A stretch of DNA of 64,000 bases. Source: Myxococcus landrumus (GTDB taxonomy: Bacteria > Myxococcota > Myxococcia > Myxococcales > Myxococcaceae). Below the pieces are notes generated by a model. The model ran no database searches, was not told the DNA's origin, and worked only from the letters and a program-made list of their open reading frames with translations. The stretch lies in NCBI RefSeq assembly GCF_017301635.1, contig NZ_CP071091.1, positions 5,654,001 through 5,718,000 of the forward strand, read 5' to 3'. Position 1 is the stretch's first letter, and every line of letters starts with the position of its first letter. Position numbers and translations under genes: made by a program. Positions 34,304-43,101 of this stretch are shown here, one piece after another.

Positions 34304-35845
34304 TCAGTGCGCGCCCTCCACCTTCACCCCCGGGTTCGCGCGCCGCAGCATCACCACCAGCACCAGCGAGCAGGCGAAGATGGCGGTGAGCACGGTGAAG
34401 TTGGCGTTGAAGGCGCGCACCAGCGCCTGCAGGTTGATGCGCTGACCCATCAGGCCGTAGGCGGCGGCCAAGGGGTCCGTCACCCGCGCGGCGACCGTGG
34501 CCTTGAGGCCGGCGAGTTGCTCCTGCGTCACCTGCCCGTACACATCCACGTGTGAAGAGAGCGCCGTGGCGTTCACCTTCGTGAGCCGGTTGAGCGCGCT
34601 GCTCATCCACGCGGTGCCGATGGAGCCGCCCAGCTCGCGCGTCAGGTTGAACAACCCCGCCGCGTTGCCGCGCTGGTCCGGCCGCAGGTTGCTGAGCGCC
34701 ATCACCGAGAGGGGCACGAAGATGAAGCCCATGGAGCAGGCGCGGATGAACACGGGGGTAATCAACGCCGCCTCGTCCGCCGTGCTCGTCAGGTGGCCGT
34801 TGGTCCACAGCGAGAAGCTCATGCCGATGATGCCCAGGCCCACGAGCAGGCGCCCGTCCACCTTGCCTCCGAAGCGTCCGATGAGCGGCATCAGCAGCAA
34901 CTGGATGGCGCTGCCCTTGAGGAACACCAGCCCGATGTCGAGCGCCGAGTAGCGCATCACCGTGCCGCAGAAGAGGCTGAAGAGGAACGAACCGCCAAAT
35001 AGCGCCGTGCCGATGAGGAAGTTGACGCCTGTCGCCGCCGCGTAGGAGCGGTTGGCGAACACCCGCAAGTCCACCACGGGTTGAGGTGTCTCCAGCTCAT
35101 GGACAATGAACGTGATGAGCGCCACGCCCGCTATCACCGCGAGCACGGTGATTTTCATGCTGTCGAACCAGTCCTCGCGAGTGCCCTCCTCCAGCACGAA
35201 CTGGAGCGCCGCCATGCCCACCGCCAGGAGCGCGATGCCCCAGCGGTCCACGCGGTCCGTGGAGGGCTCGAAGTCCTTCTGCTCGATGTGGCGCCACGCC
35301 ATGTACGCGGCGAACAGGCCCACCGGCAGGTTGATGAGGAAAATCCAGTGCCAGCTCGCCACCTCGATGAGCATCCCGCCCACGGTGGGCCCCAGGAGCG
35401 GCCCCGTCACCGCGCCCAGGCCGAAGAGCGCGCCGGCCATGCCGTGCTCCTTCTGGGGATAGCGCGCGAAGAGGATGGCCTGCGACGTGGGGATGATGGC
35501 GCCGCCGCCCACGCCCTGGAGGATGCGGAAGAGCACCAGCGACGGCAGGTTCCACGCCAGGCCACACAACACGCTGGCCGCGGTGAACATGAGGATGGAC
35601 GCGGTGAAGTAGCGCCGGAAGCCGAAGCGCCGCTGGAGCCATCCCGTCATCGGGATGACGACCACGTTGGCCATCATGTAGCCGGTGGACACCCACGCAA
35701 TCTGGTCCAACGGCGTGCCAAAGCTCGCGCGGATGTCACTGAGCGCGACGTTGACGATGGAGATGTCCAGCACGGACATCAGCGCCGCGGCCATGGCGGC
35801 GATGGTGATACCGGCCTTCGAGCCGGTGATGACCTCACCCTTCAC
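34304..35845 (-). CDS. DHA2-family (EmrB-type) drug efflux transporter
   Basis: The 513-residue major-facilitator protein has about 14 transmembrane helices. The DHA2 signature is at helix 1 and the following loop (LDISIVNVALSDIRASFG, QIAWVSTGYMMANVV) and motif A (GWLQRRFGFRR). Such pumps work with an HlyD-type adaptor and an outer-membrane channel to expel hydrophobic compounds using proton motive force. The GTG start lies 2 nt after the adaptor stop, with GAGGAG inside the adaptor gene's end. The order marR-emrA-emrB is like the E. coli emrRAB locus. No TolC-type gene is next to it. Confidence 0.92.
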   Translation of the reverse strand: MKGEVITGSKAGITIAAMAAALMSVLDISIVNVALSDIRASFGTPLDQIAWVSTGYMMANVVVIPMTGWLQRRFGFRRYFTASILMFTAASVLCGLAWNLPSLVLFRILQGVGGGAIIPTSQAILFARYPQKEHGMAGALFGLGAVTGPLLGPTVGGMLIEVASWHWIFLINLPVGLFAAYMAWRHIEQKDFEPSTDRVDRWGIALLAVGMAALQFVLEEGTREDWFDSMKITVLAVIAGVALITFIVHELETPQPVVDLRVFANRSYAAATGVNFLIGTALFGGSFLFSLFCGTVMRYSALDIGLVFLKGSAIQLLLMPLIGRFGGKVDGRLLVGLGIIGMSFSLWTNGHLTSTADEAALITPVFIRACSMGFIFVPLSVMALSNLRPDQRGNAAGLFNLTRELGGSIGTAWMSSALNRLTKVNATALSSHVDVYGQVTQEQLAGLKATVAARVTDPLAAAYGLMGQRINLQALVRAFNANFTVLTAIFACSLVLVVMLRRANPGVKVEGAH

Positions 35846-35847
35846 GA

Positions 35848-37098
35848 CTAGTTGCTCCTCGTATCCACGGTGACGATGGCGCTCATGCCCGGCTTGAGCG
35901 CCAGACCCTGCGGGCCCCCATCGAAGCGGATGAGCACGGGGATGCGCTGCACCACCTTGACGAAGTTGCCGGAGGCGTTGTCAGGAGGCAGCAGCGCGAA
36001 GCGCGCACCGCTGGCGCCCGCGAGGCTGTCGACGTGCCCCTTGAAGGCGTGGCCGTTGAACGCATCCACCGTCACCTCCACGGGCTGGCCCTCCTTCATC
36101 TCGCCCACCTGGTCCTCCTTGAAGTTGGCCACCACCCAGACATCGTCCTGCGGCACCACCGCCATCAGCGGACGCTCCGGGCCCACCATCTGCCCCAGCT
36201 CCACCGTGCGGCGGCTCACCACGCCGTCCACCGGCGCGCGCACCTTCGTGTACGAGACCGCCAGCTCCGCCAGGTGCAGCGCGGCCTGGGCCTGCTTCAG
36301 CTTCGCGTTGGACAGCTTCACCGCCGCCTGCGCCGCCGTCACCTGCACCGGCCCCGTCTCCGCCGCGGCCAGCCGGCCCTGCGCCGTCTCGAGGCCACCG
36401 GACGAGCCCTGCACTCCCGCCTCGGTGGAGGCCAGCTTCGCGCGAGCCACGTCCAGCGCCGCCTTCGACTGGTCATACGCGGACTCCCGCGCGTCCAGGT
36501 CCGCCTGCGTCACCGCGCCCTCCGCCTTCAACGTCTTCACGCGCACCAGGTCCGCGTCCGCCAGCTTGAAGCGAGCCTCCGCCGCCACCACGTCCGCCTG
36601 CGCCTGGTTCAGCGCCGCCTTGGACGAGCTGATGCCGCTGCTCGCCTGCACCACGCCACCGCGGGCCTGCCGCAGCGTCGCGCCCGCGTTGACCTCCGTG
36701 AGTGACAACTGCGCCTGCGCGTTGGACGCCTGCGCCTCCGCGCTCTGCACGTCCGCGCGAGCCACCTCCAGCTTCGCCTCCAGGTCCGTGGCGTCCAGCT
36801 CCACCAGGACCTCACCGGCCTTCACCCGCTGGTTGTCGTTCACCAGCACCTTGGCCACCTGGCCGGAGATGCGAGGCGACACGTTGGCGATGCGGCCCTC
36901 CACCTGTGCGTCGTCCGTGGACTCGTGGCCGCGCGACACCAGCCAGCGAACCCCTCCGCCCACCACCGCCAGGGCCAGGAGCGCGGGCAGCACCTTCTTG
37001 GCGCGGGAGCGGGGCGCGGCGGGCTCCTTCACGAGGGAAGGCGCCGTCTTCGAGGGGTCATGGTTCGGGGAGTCCATCGAGGGGGAAGCAGTACTCAT
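35848..37098 (-). CDS. HlyD/EmrA-family efflux adaptor
   Basis: The 416-residue membrane-fusion protein has a short cytoplasmic tail, one transmembrane helix (VLPALLALAVVGGGVRWLVS), a biotinyl-lipoyl half-motif (GRIANVSPRISGQVAKVLVNDNQ), a long alanine/glutamine-rich coiled coil with repeated QA.A.V blocks, and the second half-motif (TKVRAPVDGVVSRRTVELGQMV). It bridges the EmrB-type pump to an outer-membrane channel. ATG 37098 is preferred; an upstream TTG at 37110 is possible. The pump gene follows within 2 nt. A conserved box upstream (37138-37149) also occurs before the marR gene. Confidence 0.92.
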   Translation of the reverse strand: MSTASPSMDSPNHDPSKTAPSLVKEPAAPRSRAKKVLPALLALAVVGGGVRWLVSRGHESTDDAQVEGRIANVSPRISGQVAKVLVNDNQRVKAGEVLVELDATDLEAKLEVARADVQSAEAQASNAQAQLSLTEVNAGATLRQARGGVVQASSGISSSKAALNQAQADVVAAEARFKLADADLVRVKTLKAEGAVTQADLDARESAYDQSKAALDVARAKLASTEAGVQGSSGGLETAQGRLAAAETGPVQVTAAQAAVKLSNAKLKQAQAALHLAELAVSYTKVRAPVDGVVSRRTVELGQMVGPERPLMAVVPQDDVWVVANFKEDQVGEMKEGQPVEVTVDAFNGHAFKGHVDSLAGASGARFALLPPDNASGNFVKVVQRIPVLIRFDGGPQGLALKPGMSAIVTVDTRSN

Positions 37099-37137
37099 GG
37101 CGTTTCTCAAAGGTTCAACAGGTCGATGATTTGGTGG

Positions 37138-37149
37138 CTAACCATTCGG
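37138..37149. promoter_or_regulatory. Putative MarR box 1 (CTAACCATTCGG)
   Basis: It lies 40 nt upstream of the adaptor start and matches CTAACTAGTCGG upstream of the marR gene at 10 of 12 positions. It could be the repressor operator for the pump genes. Confidence 0.3.
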
Positions 37150-37202
37150 GCGAAGTGAGACGTCCACCAGGCCCGACGGAGGGAATTCGAGGTGCGTGAG
37201 GC

Positions 37203-37763
37203 TTACGGCTCCCGGAAGGCGGGCAGGTGTGTGGAGACCTTGGCCAGCAGCGCTCGGAGGGTGTCGCGCTCCTCTTCACTCAGGCCCGACATGAGCGAGG
37301 CCACGCGGCGGTAGTGCTCGGGGAACATCTCCTCGAGCAGCGCGCGCGCCTTGCGGGTGAGGCTCACGGTGTACATCCGGCGGTCTTCGGGGTGGTCCTC
37401 CCGGGAGATGAGGCCGTCCTTCTCCAGCGTGTCGAGCAACCCCGTCATGGTGGCGCGGCTCACACAGGAGCTCTCCGCGAGCTCCGCGGGGGTGAGGCTC
37501 CGGCCATCCTCCGTCTCGCTGGCGGAGTACAGGCGGACCAGCACGGTGAAGCGGCCCGTGGACAGCCCCCAGCGCGCCAGACTCGTGTCGTAGGCGGCCG
37601 ACAGGTCGTTCGACAGCCGCAACAAGGAGATGCAGGTCTCGATGGCGCCAGGGTCCAGCTCCGGAAAGCGCTTCGCCAGACGCTGCAGCCGCTCGTAGCG
37701 GGTGATGGGGGGAGGATTCACGGTCATGGTTCCGAGCGGGACTCCAGGTGCTGCTGAGTGCAT
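37203..37763 (-). CDS. MarR-family repressor of the efflux pump
   Basis: The 186-residue winged-helix regulator has a central helix-turn-helix (LTPAELAESSCVSRATMTGLLDTLEKDGLI) and the wing SREDHPEDRRMYTVSLT, typical MarR features. It probably represses the co-directional emrA/emrB-type genes and releases them when a ligand binds. ATG 37763 has AGGA 10 nt upstream; ATG 37727 (MTVNPPPI) is an alternative that removes a non-conserved leader. The gap to the adaptor start is about 105 bp, so the pump genes may have their own regulated promoter. Confidence 0.9.
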   Translation of the reverse strand: MHSAAPGVPLGTMTVNPPPITRYERLQRLAKRFPELDPGAIETCISLLRLSNDLSAAYDTSLARWGLSTGRFTVLVRLYSASETEDGRSLTPAELAESSCVSRATMTGLLDTLEKDGLISREDHPEDRRMYTVSLTRKARALLEEMFPEHYRRVASLMSGLSEEERDTLRALLAKVSTHLPAFREP

Positions 37764-37775
37764 GTCGTAAGGTTC

Positions 37776-37787
37776 CTAACTAGTCGG
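37776..37787. promoter_or_regulatory. Putative MarR box 2 (CTAACTAGTCGG)
   Basis: It is 12 nt upstream of the marR start and contains the perfect 6-bp palindrome ACTAGT. The related box lies upstream of the adaptor gene. Autoregulation is likely in this family; the site itself is inferred. Confidence 0.3.
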
Positions 37788-37851
37788 CGCAACGAAATTC
37801 TTCGAAGCGGGGACAGAAAGAAACGGGAGGCCTCGCTCGCCCGCCCGGAGT

Positions 37852-38130
37852 GTGAAGCAGCGCGCCTGGAGGCACGCGGGCCGTTATGAAGTGGGCGTGC
37901 TCGATGTGAAGGACCCCACCGTGCAGGCGGCGCTGCGCCGTGCTTGTGAGGAGGCCGGCCTGCCGGACTCGCTGCGCGGCTGCGTGTACCCGCTGCTCAG
38001 GGACGCGGAGGGCGACTGGCCCACCTGCTGCGGTGGAGGCTGCATGCCATGCTCGTCCACCCTGGCGGATGTGGCGGTGCGCACGCTGGAGCTGCTCGGC
38101 ACGCCCCGCGCCTCGCCCGTGCCGTCATGA
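37852..38130 (+). CDS. Small protein with CCxxxCxxC cysteine cluster
   Basis: The 92-residue frame starts at GTG 37852; GTGs at 37891 or 37897 would remove a basic leader. The core (DPTVQAALRRACEEAGLPDSLRGCVYPLL) precedes a tight cysteine cluster, CCGGGCMPC, that could bind zinc or an Fe-S cluster. I do not recognise the family. It lies 31 nt upstream of the YdjM-like gene on the same strand and may be co-transcribed. Confidence 0.55.
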   Translation: MKQRAWRHAGRYEVGVLDVKDPTVQAALRRACEEAGLPDSLRGCVYPLLRDAEGDWPTCCGGGCMPCSSTLADVAVRTLELLGTPRASPVPS

Positions 38131-38161
38131 AGCAGGCCGACTGACGTAGGCTCGGGGGCCT

Positions 38162-38713
38162 ATGAGCCCCATCGTCCATGCGGAGCTGTCGTGGCTGATG
38201 TCCCAGGTCCTGCGCGAGCGACGCGACCGCATCCTCGTCACGTGCGCGGGGCTGGCGCCGGACGTGGATGGGCTCACGCTGCTGGCGGGTGAGGCGTGGT
38301 ACGTGCGCTATCACCACGTGCTCTTCCATGGCTACGTGGGGGCGCTCATCACCGCCGCGGTGTGCATGGCGCTGGCGCGACAGCGAGCCCGCGTGGCCCT
38401 GCTCGCGCTGGGCGCCTTCCACCTGCACCTCGTCTGCGACCTCCTGGGCAGCGGACCTGGGTGGCCCATCCACTACTTCTGGCCCACGAGCATGCGGGAG
38501 TGGTTCTGGGCGGGGCAGTGGGACCTGGCGTCGTGGCAGAACGCGGTCATCGCGCTCGTCGTGACGCTGGCGTGCCTGGCGGGCGCGCTGCGCTGGCGGA
38601 GGACCTTCGTGGAGGTGCTCTCCCCCCGCTGGGACATCGAGGTGACGAAGACCCTGCGGCGGCGCTTCCTGTCGGAGCAGGAGACTTCCGCGTCCTCGTC
38701 CACCAGAAATTGA
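38162..38713 (+). CDS. YdjM-like membrane-bound metal-dependent hydrolase family protein
   Basis: The 183-residue protein has about four hydrophobic segments and the pattern of LexA-regulated YdjM-type proteins: an early His (IVHAELSW), CAGLAPDVDGLTLL with a conserved Asp pair, HHVLFHGYVGALITAAV, and HLHLVCDLLGSG. These His/Asp residues are thought to bind metal in the membrane; the biochemical role is unknown. The ATG at 38162 fits the conserved N-terminus. It ends 149 bp before cobT, to which it does not seem related. Confidence 0.75.
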   Translation: MSPIVHAELSWLMSQVLRERRDRILVTCAGLAPDVDGLTLLAGEAWYVRYHHVLFHGYVGALITAAVCMALARQRARVALLALGAFHLHLVCDLLGSGPGWPIHYFWPTSMREWFWAGQWDLASWQNAVIALVVTLACLAGALRWRRTFVEVLSPRWDIEVTKTLRRRFLSEQETSASSSTRN

Positions 38714-38862
38714 GTCGCACCGCGCGTCTGTAGTCCACGAACGTGCGCGACAAGGTTGTGTCCACCAGCATGCAGCGCCCGAGCGCGGCGCTCGTTCGGA
38801 TACATTGCCTGGTGGCATCCCGCACGCCTAGCTTGAAGGGGTTTCCGCTAAGGGGCTCCCCC

Positions 38863-39924
38863 ATGCCTGCGTATCGCGAAGTACTCGCCCGGATACCCGA
38901 CCCCGATACCGACGCTGGCAGGCAGTGCCAGGGATTGCTGGACGTGAAGACCAAGCCCCAAGGCAGCCTGGGGCGCCTGGAGGAGCTGGCCTGCCAGTGG
39001 GCGGCGCTCCGAGGCGAGGCCGCGCCCGCGATGCCTCGCAAGGGGCTGGTCGTGATGGCCGCGGACCACGGCGTGACGGAGGAAGGCGTGAGCGCCTATC
39101 CCGCCGAAGTCACCGCGCAGATGGTCGCCAACTTCTCCCGAGGCGGCGCCGCCATCAACGTCCTGGCCCGGCAGCACGGCGTCCGCGTGGAGGTCGTGGA
39201 CATGGGCGTGCGGGTTCCGCTCCCAGGACTCCAGGGCGTGCGCAACCACCGCCTGGGGCCCGGCACGGGGAACTTCACCCGAGGGCCCGCGATGTCGCGC
39301 CGGCTGGCCGAGGAGGCACTGAGCGTGGGCACGCTGCTGGCGCTGGAGCTGGCGGAGTCGGGTGTGACGCTGATCGGCCTGGGGGACATGGGCATCGGCA
39401 ACACCACGTCGTCGGCGGCGCTCACGTGCGTGCTCGCGGGCGTGTCGCCGGACATGGCCACGGGGCGAGGCACGGGCGTGGATGACGCGGGCCTCACCCG
39501 CAAGGTGGAGGTGGTGCGCCGAGCGCTCGCGGTGAATCAGCCGGACGCGGCGGACCCGCTGGACGTGCTCGCCAAGGTGGGGGGATTCGAGATCGCGGGC
39601 CTCGCGGGTGTGGCGTTGGGCGCGGCGTCCAAGCGCATCCCCGTGATGCTGGATGGCTTCATCTCATCTGTCGCGGGCCTGGTGGCGGCGCGGCTGTGTC
39701 CCAGGGTGATGCCCTTCCTGCTCGCCAGTCACATGTCGCGTGAGGCGGGGCATCGCCGGGTGCTGGAGGCCCTGCGGCTGCGGCCCCTGTTGGACCTGGG
39801 CCTGCGGCTGGGCGAGGGCACGGGCGCGGTGCTCGCCATGGGCCTGTTGGACAGCAGCCTGCACATCCTGCACGAGATGGCCACGTTCGCCTCGGCGGGC
39901 GTCGCGGAGAAGTCGCGGCGCTGA
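38863..39924 (+). CDS. cobT: Nicotinate-nucleotide-dimethylbenzimidazole phosphoribosyltransferase
   Basis: CobT makes alpha-ribazole-5'-phosphate from nicotinate mononucleotide and dimethylbenzimidazole, for the lower ligand of cobalamin. The 353-residue protein contains LDVKTKPQGSLGRLEELA, VVMAADHGVTEEGVSAYP, GGAAINVLARQHG, GLGDMGIGNTTSSAAL and the C-terminal LRLGEGTGAVLAM with the catalytic Glu. ATG 38863 is chosen because AAGGGG lies 7 nt upstream. It is the first gene of the cobT-cobS-cobC group. No cobalamin riboswitch was recognised upstream. Confidence 0.96.
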   Translation: MPAYREVLARIPDPDTDAGRQCQGLLDVKTKPQGSLGRLEELACQWAALRGEAAPAMPRKGLVVMAADHGVTEEGVSAYPAEVTAQMVANFSRGGAAINVLARQHGVRVEVVDMGVRVPLPGLQGVRNHRLGPGTGNFTRGPAMSRRLAEEALSVGTLLALELAESGVTLIGLGDMGIGNTTSSAALTCVLAGVSPDMATGRGTGVDDAGLTRKVEVVRRALAVNQPDAADPLDVLAKVGGFEIAGLAGVALGAASKRIPVMLDGFISSVAGLVAARLCPRVMPFLLASHMSREAGHRRVLEALRLRPLLDLGLRLGEGTGAVLAMGLLDSSLHILHEMATFASAGVAEKSRR

Positions 39925-39971
39925 AGCTCGCCGTGGCGAGGGAAACGTGGCAGGAGTCGCGCCACGTTCCC

Positions 39972-40712
39972 ATGAAGCGACTCCTCGCCAGCATCGCCTT
40001 CCTCACGCGCATCCCCGTCCCCGGCGCCGCGACCTTCGACGCCGCCGACGTGGGCCGCTCGACGCTCTGCTTTCCCCTGGTGGGTGCCCTGCTGGCGGCG
40101 GTGCTCGTGGGCGTCCGCCACCTGCTCTATCCGCTGCTTCCGGCCACAGTGACCGCGTATGTGCTGCTCGGCCTGTACGCGCTGCTCACCGGCGCGCTGC
40201 ACCTGGATGGGCTGGCGGACATGGCCGACGGCTTCGGCGGCGGGCGCACGAAGGAGGACGTGCTGCGCATCATGCGCGACCACGTGATTGGCGCGTATGC
40301 CGGCGTCACGCTGGTGTTGATGGTGGGCCTGAAGGCGAGCGCGCTCGCGGCGCTGCTGGAGCGGGGACACGCGGACACGGCGCTGGTGGTGGCGCTGGTG
40401 CTCGGCCGGTGGGGCTCCGTTCCGCAAGGGTGGCTCCTGCCCTATGCGCGCCGAACGGGAGGTCTGGGCATGGCCATCACCGACCACGTCGGGCGTGTCG
40501 AGGTGCTGGGCGCCACGGTGCTCGCGCTCGGCTTCGCGCTGGGGTTGATGGGGTGGCGAGGCGGCGTGCTGCTCGCCGCGGTGGGCGGCGTGTCCGCGCT
40601 CCAGGGGTGGTGGTGCCGCAGGAAGATTGACGGCATCACCGGCGATACCATGGGCGCCAACACCGAGATATGCGAGGCAGTGGTGCTCGTGCTGGCGCTG
40701 GCGCTCGGCTGA
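39972..40712 (+). CDS. cobS: Adenosylcobinamide-GDP ribazoletransferase
   Basis: CobS joins adenosylcobinamide-GDP and alpha-ribazole (or its phosphate) in the last step of cobalamin assembly in the membrane. The 246-residue protein is polytopic and has the family motifs AFLTRIPVP, GALHLDGLADMADGFGGGRTKEDVLRIMRD and the C-terminal KIDGITGDTMGAN. The start at 39972 (MKRLLASIAFLTRIP) aligns the conserved block with the N-terminus; an earlier ATG at 39933 is less likely. It lies 47 nt after cobT and 25 nt before cobC. Confidence 0.95.
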   Translation: MKRLLASIAFLTRIPVPGAATFDAADVGRSTLCFPLVGALLAAVLVGVRHLLYPLLPATVTAYVLLGLYALLTGALHLDGLADMADGFGGGRTKEDVLRIMRDHVIGAYAGVTLVLMVGLKASALAALLERGHADTALVVALVLGRWGSVPQGWLLPYARRTGGLGMAITDHVGRVEVLGATVLALGFALGLMGWRGGVLLAAVGGVSALQGWWCRRKIDGITGDTMGANTEICEAVVLVLALALG

Positions 40713-40737
40713 GGCGTCTCGAGGAGGAGTGACGAGC

Positions 40738-41358
40738 GTGGACTGGCGGCTGCCCGGCGGCGTGACGCGGATGATTCTGGTGAGGCACGGCAGGCCCTCG
40801 GAGGAGATGAAGGGGCGCTGCTATGGCCGGCTCGACGTGAGCCTCGCTCCAGAGGGACATGTGCAGGCCCAGCGCGCGGCCAGCCTGCTCTCGCAGGTGG
40901 AGTTGCACGGCCTGTATTCGAGTCCTCGGCTGCGTGCGCTCGACACGGCGAAGCGGGTGGCGGAAGGGCGCGGCGTGGGCCTCCAGGTGGAGGAGGCCTT
41001 TCGCGAAATCGACTTCGGACTCTTCGAGGGACTCACCTACGAAGAGGCCGAGCGCCGCTTCCCGAGCCTCTACGCCGAGTGGATGGCGCACCCCGAGAAG
41101 GTCCGGTTCCCAGAGGGAGAGACCTTCTCCGAGATGCGCGAGCGCGTCCGCGAGGGAGGCCGCGCCCTGCGCGCACGCCATCCGGGACAGTGCTTCGCGC
41201 TGGTGTCACACGGAGGCGTCAACCGCACGCTGCTGGCCGAGGCCCTCGGCATGGCGGACCCGCACTTGTTCCGGTTGGACCAGGTCCACGCGGCGGTGAA
41301 TGTCATCGACTTCTATGGCGACGAGCCCGTGGTGAAGCTGATGAACCTGGAGCCCTGA
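40738..41358 (+). CDS. cobC: Histidine phosphatase, alpha-ribazole phosphatase type
   Basis: The 206-residue phosphoglycerate-mutase-like enzyme likely removes the phosphate from alpha-ribazole-5'-phosphate or from cobalamin-5'-phosphate. It has the catalytic LVRHGRP, the second arginine in SSPRLRALDTAKRVA, the acid in FREIDFGLFEGLTYEEAE and the late His in LVSHGGVNR. GTG 40738 is chosen: GAGGAGGAG at 40721-40729 is 8 nt upstream; an earlier ATG would run into cobS. Assignment to CobC, not another histidine phosphatase, rests on position after cobS. Confidence 0.85.
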   Translation: MDWRLPGGVTRMILVRHGRPSEEMKGRCYGRLDVSLAPEGHVQAQRAASLLSQVELHGLYSSPRLRALDTAKRVAEGRGVGLQVEEAFREIDFGLFEGLTYEEAERRFPSLYAEWMAHPEKVRFPEGETFSEMRERVREGGRALRARHPGQCFALVSHGGVNRTLLAEALGMADPHLFRLDQVHAAVNVIDFYGDEPVVKLMNLEP

Positions 41359-41368
41359 GTCCCCTTCT

Positions 41369-42310
41369 TCAGGCGGACCTGCGAGCCACCAGGTACACCA
41401 GCAGGGGCGTCCCCAGGGCCGCGGTCACGAGGCCCACGGGCGGCTCTCGGCCGGGCATGATGACGCGAGTCAGCGCATCACACAGCACCAGGAAGCTGGC
41501 GCCCACCACCACCGAGCACGGCAGCAGCACGCGCCGGCTCACGCCCAGCACCCGCCGGACGATGTGCGGGACGATGAGCTCCACGAAGGCAATGGGGCCA
41601 CACCACGCGACACAGCCCGCCACGCCCATGGCCCCCAGGCCGATGGCGACGATGCGCACGACGCGCACGTTGACGCCCTGCGATTCGGCGTGCTCCTCAC
41701 CCGCGATGAACACCTCCAGCGCGCGCGTGAGCAACAACAGCCCCACCACCGACACGGCGGCGACGGGCAGCAACATCACGATGCCCTGGTAGCCCACCTG
41801 CGGCAGGTGGCCCATGGTCCACCGCGTGGCCGCGAGCAGCTCCGTCGAGTCCGCGGAGAACTGCACGCCCGTGGAGATGGCCCCCGCCGCCATGGAGAAG
41901 GCGATGCCGGCCAGGACCAGGTCGTTCATCCGCACGCTGCGTCCCGCCGCGATGGCGGCCACCAGCATGCTGACCCCCAGCGCCCCCGCGAACGCGGCGG
42001 CGGTGATGAGCGGCAAGCCCCACACCGCGCTGCGAGCCCCCAGGACGATGGCCACCAGCGCGCCCAACGTGGCGCCCGCCGTGGTGCCCACGGTGCTCGG
42101 CGCGGCGAGCGGGTTGGCGAAGAGCGACTGATACACCGCACCCACCAGCGACAGCGTGCCGCCCACCAGCAGCGCCATCAGCGTCCGAGGGATGCGCAGT
42201 TGCCAGAGGATGAAGTCGCGCGCGTCCGGAGGCATCGGTGGACCGATGAAGGGCGCCACCGCCATCACCGCGACGCAAATCACCAGCATCACCACCAACC
42301 GCGTCTTCAT
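41369..42310 (-). CDS. btuC: FecCD/BtuC-type ABC permease, probably for cobalamin
   Basis: The 313-residue permease has about nine hydrophobic segments and family blocks LWQLRIPRTLMALLVGGTLSLVGAVYQSLFANPLAAP and GPIAFVELIVPHIVRR. It forms the channel through the inner membrane. Its ATG overlaps the stop of the ATP-binding gene (ATGA, 42307-42310). It is the last of btuF-btuD-btuC. The FecCD family also imports siderophores; the setting among cob genes makes cobalamin or cobinamide the best substrate guess. Confidence 0.85.
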   Translation of the reverse strand: MKTRLVVMLVICVAVMAVAPFIGPPMPPDARDFILWQLRIPRTLMALLVGGTLSLVGAVYQSLFANPLAAPSTVGTTAGATLGALVAIVLGARSAVWGLPLITAAAFAGALGVSMLVAAIAAGRSVRMNDLVLAGIAFSMAAGAISTGVQFSADSTELLAATRWTMGHLPQVGYQGIVMLLPVAAVSVVGLLLLTRALEVFIAGEEHAESQGVNVRVVRIVAIGLGAMGVAGCVAWCGPIAFVELIVPHIVRRVLGVSRRVLLPCSVVVGASFLVLCDALTRVIMPGREPPVGLVTAALGTPLLVYLVARRSA

Positions 42311-43101
42311 GAGTCGCGCTCCAAGGGCAGGCTCACGAAGACTCGACGGCCCTCGACCTCCAGGCCGCGCATCCGCACCGAGAACACGCGGCCCAGGTGC
42401 TCCCCCAGGTCCGGCGCGTCGTAGCTCGACTCGAAGGCCACCCGGCCGCGCGACAGGCCCACCACGCGAATCCGTCCCTCGCTCCCCTCCCGCATCGCAT
42501 GGGCGAGCACGTTGATGTCATGGGTGATGCACAGCACCCCCAGCCCCGAGCGCCACAGCCGCCCCACGAGCGCGTACAGCTCCAGTTGCTGCGCCGGGTC
42601 CAGGAAGTTGGCGGGCTCGTCCAGCATCACCAGCGGAGACTCCTGCGCGAGCAGCGCCGCCACGGCGACCCGCTGCTGCTCGCCGCCGGACAGCTCGGTG
42701 ATGGGACGCGGCGCGAGCGCCTCCGCCTGCACGCGAGCCAGCGCCGTGAGCGCCACCTCCTCCGAACGGCGACGGGACTCGGGAAAGCGGTAGCGCGCGG
42801 CGGCGACATGCTCCAGCGCGGTGATGGGCTCGGACACCTGCACGCGCTGGGGCAGCCACGCGAGGAACGCGGCCCGCTCGCGCGGCGAGAGCGCCGACAC
42901 CTCGCGCCCTCCCACCGTGACACTTCCCGCGTCCAGCCGTTGCAGCCCGAGCGCCACCCGCATCAGCGTCGACTTGCCCGCGCCGTTGGGGCCGACGATG
43001 GCCACGAAGTCTCCCGGCGCGACGCGGAGGGACACGTCCTCCAGCAGCGGCCGTCCACCCTTGCGCACCGTCGCGCCGGAGACCTCCAGGGAAGACGTCA
43101 T
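42307..43101 (-). CDS. btuD: ABC ATP-binding subunit, probably for cobalamin
   Basis: The 264-residue ATPase has Walker A GPNGAGKST, the Q-loop (LAWLPQ), the ABC signature ELSGGEQQR, Walker B PLVMLDEPA with the catalytic Glu, and the switch His in CITHD. ATG 43101 overlaps the stop of btuF as ATGA; longer frames upstream are inside btuF. It powers the BtuC-type permease. Family members also serve siderophore import, so the substrate comes from gene context. Confidence 0.87.
   Translation of the reverse strand: MTSSLEVSGATVRKGGRPLLEDVSLRVAPGDFVAIVGPNGAGKSTLMRVALGLQRLDAGSVTVGGREVSALSPRERAAFLAWLPQRVQVSEPITALEHVAAARYRFPESRRRSEEVALTALARVQAEALAPRPITELSGGEQQRVAVAALLAQESPLVMLDEPANFLDPAQQLELYALVGRLWRSGLGVLCITHDINVLAHAMREGSEGRIRVVGLSRGRVAFESSYDAPDLGEHLGRVFSVRMRGLEVEGRRVFVSLPLERDS

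Noticed and set aside
38700..38862. Promoter or small RNA before cobT
   Set aside because: A few short inverted repeats exist, as expected by chance at this GC content. Nothing specific was found.
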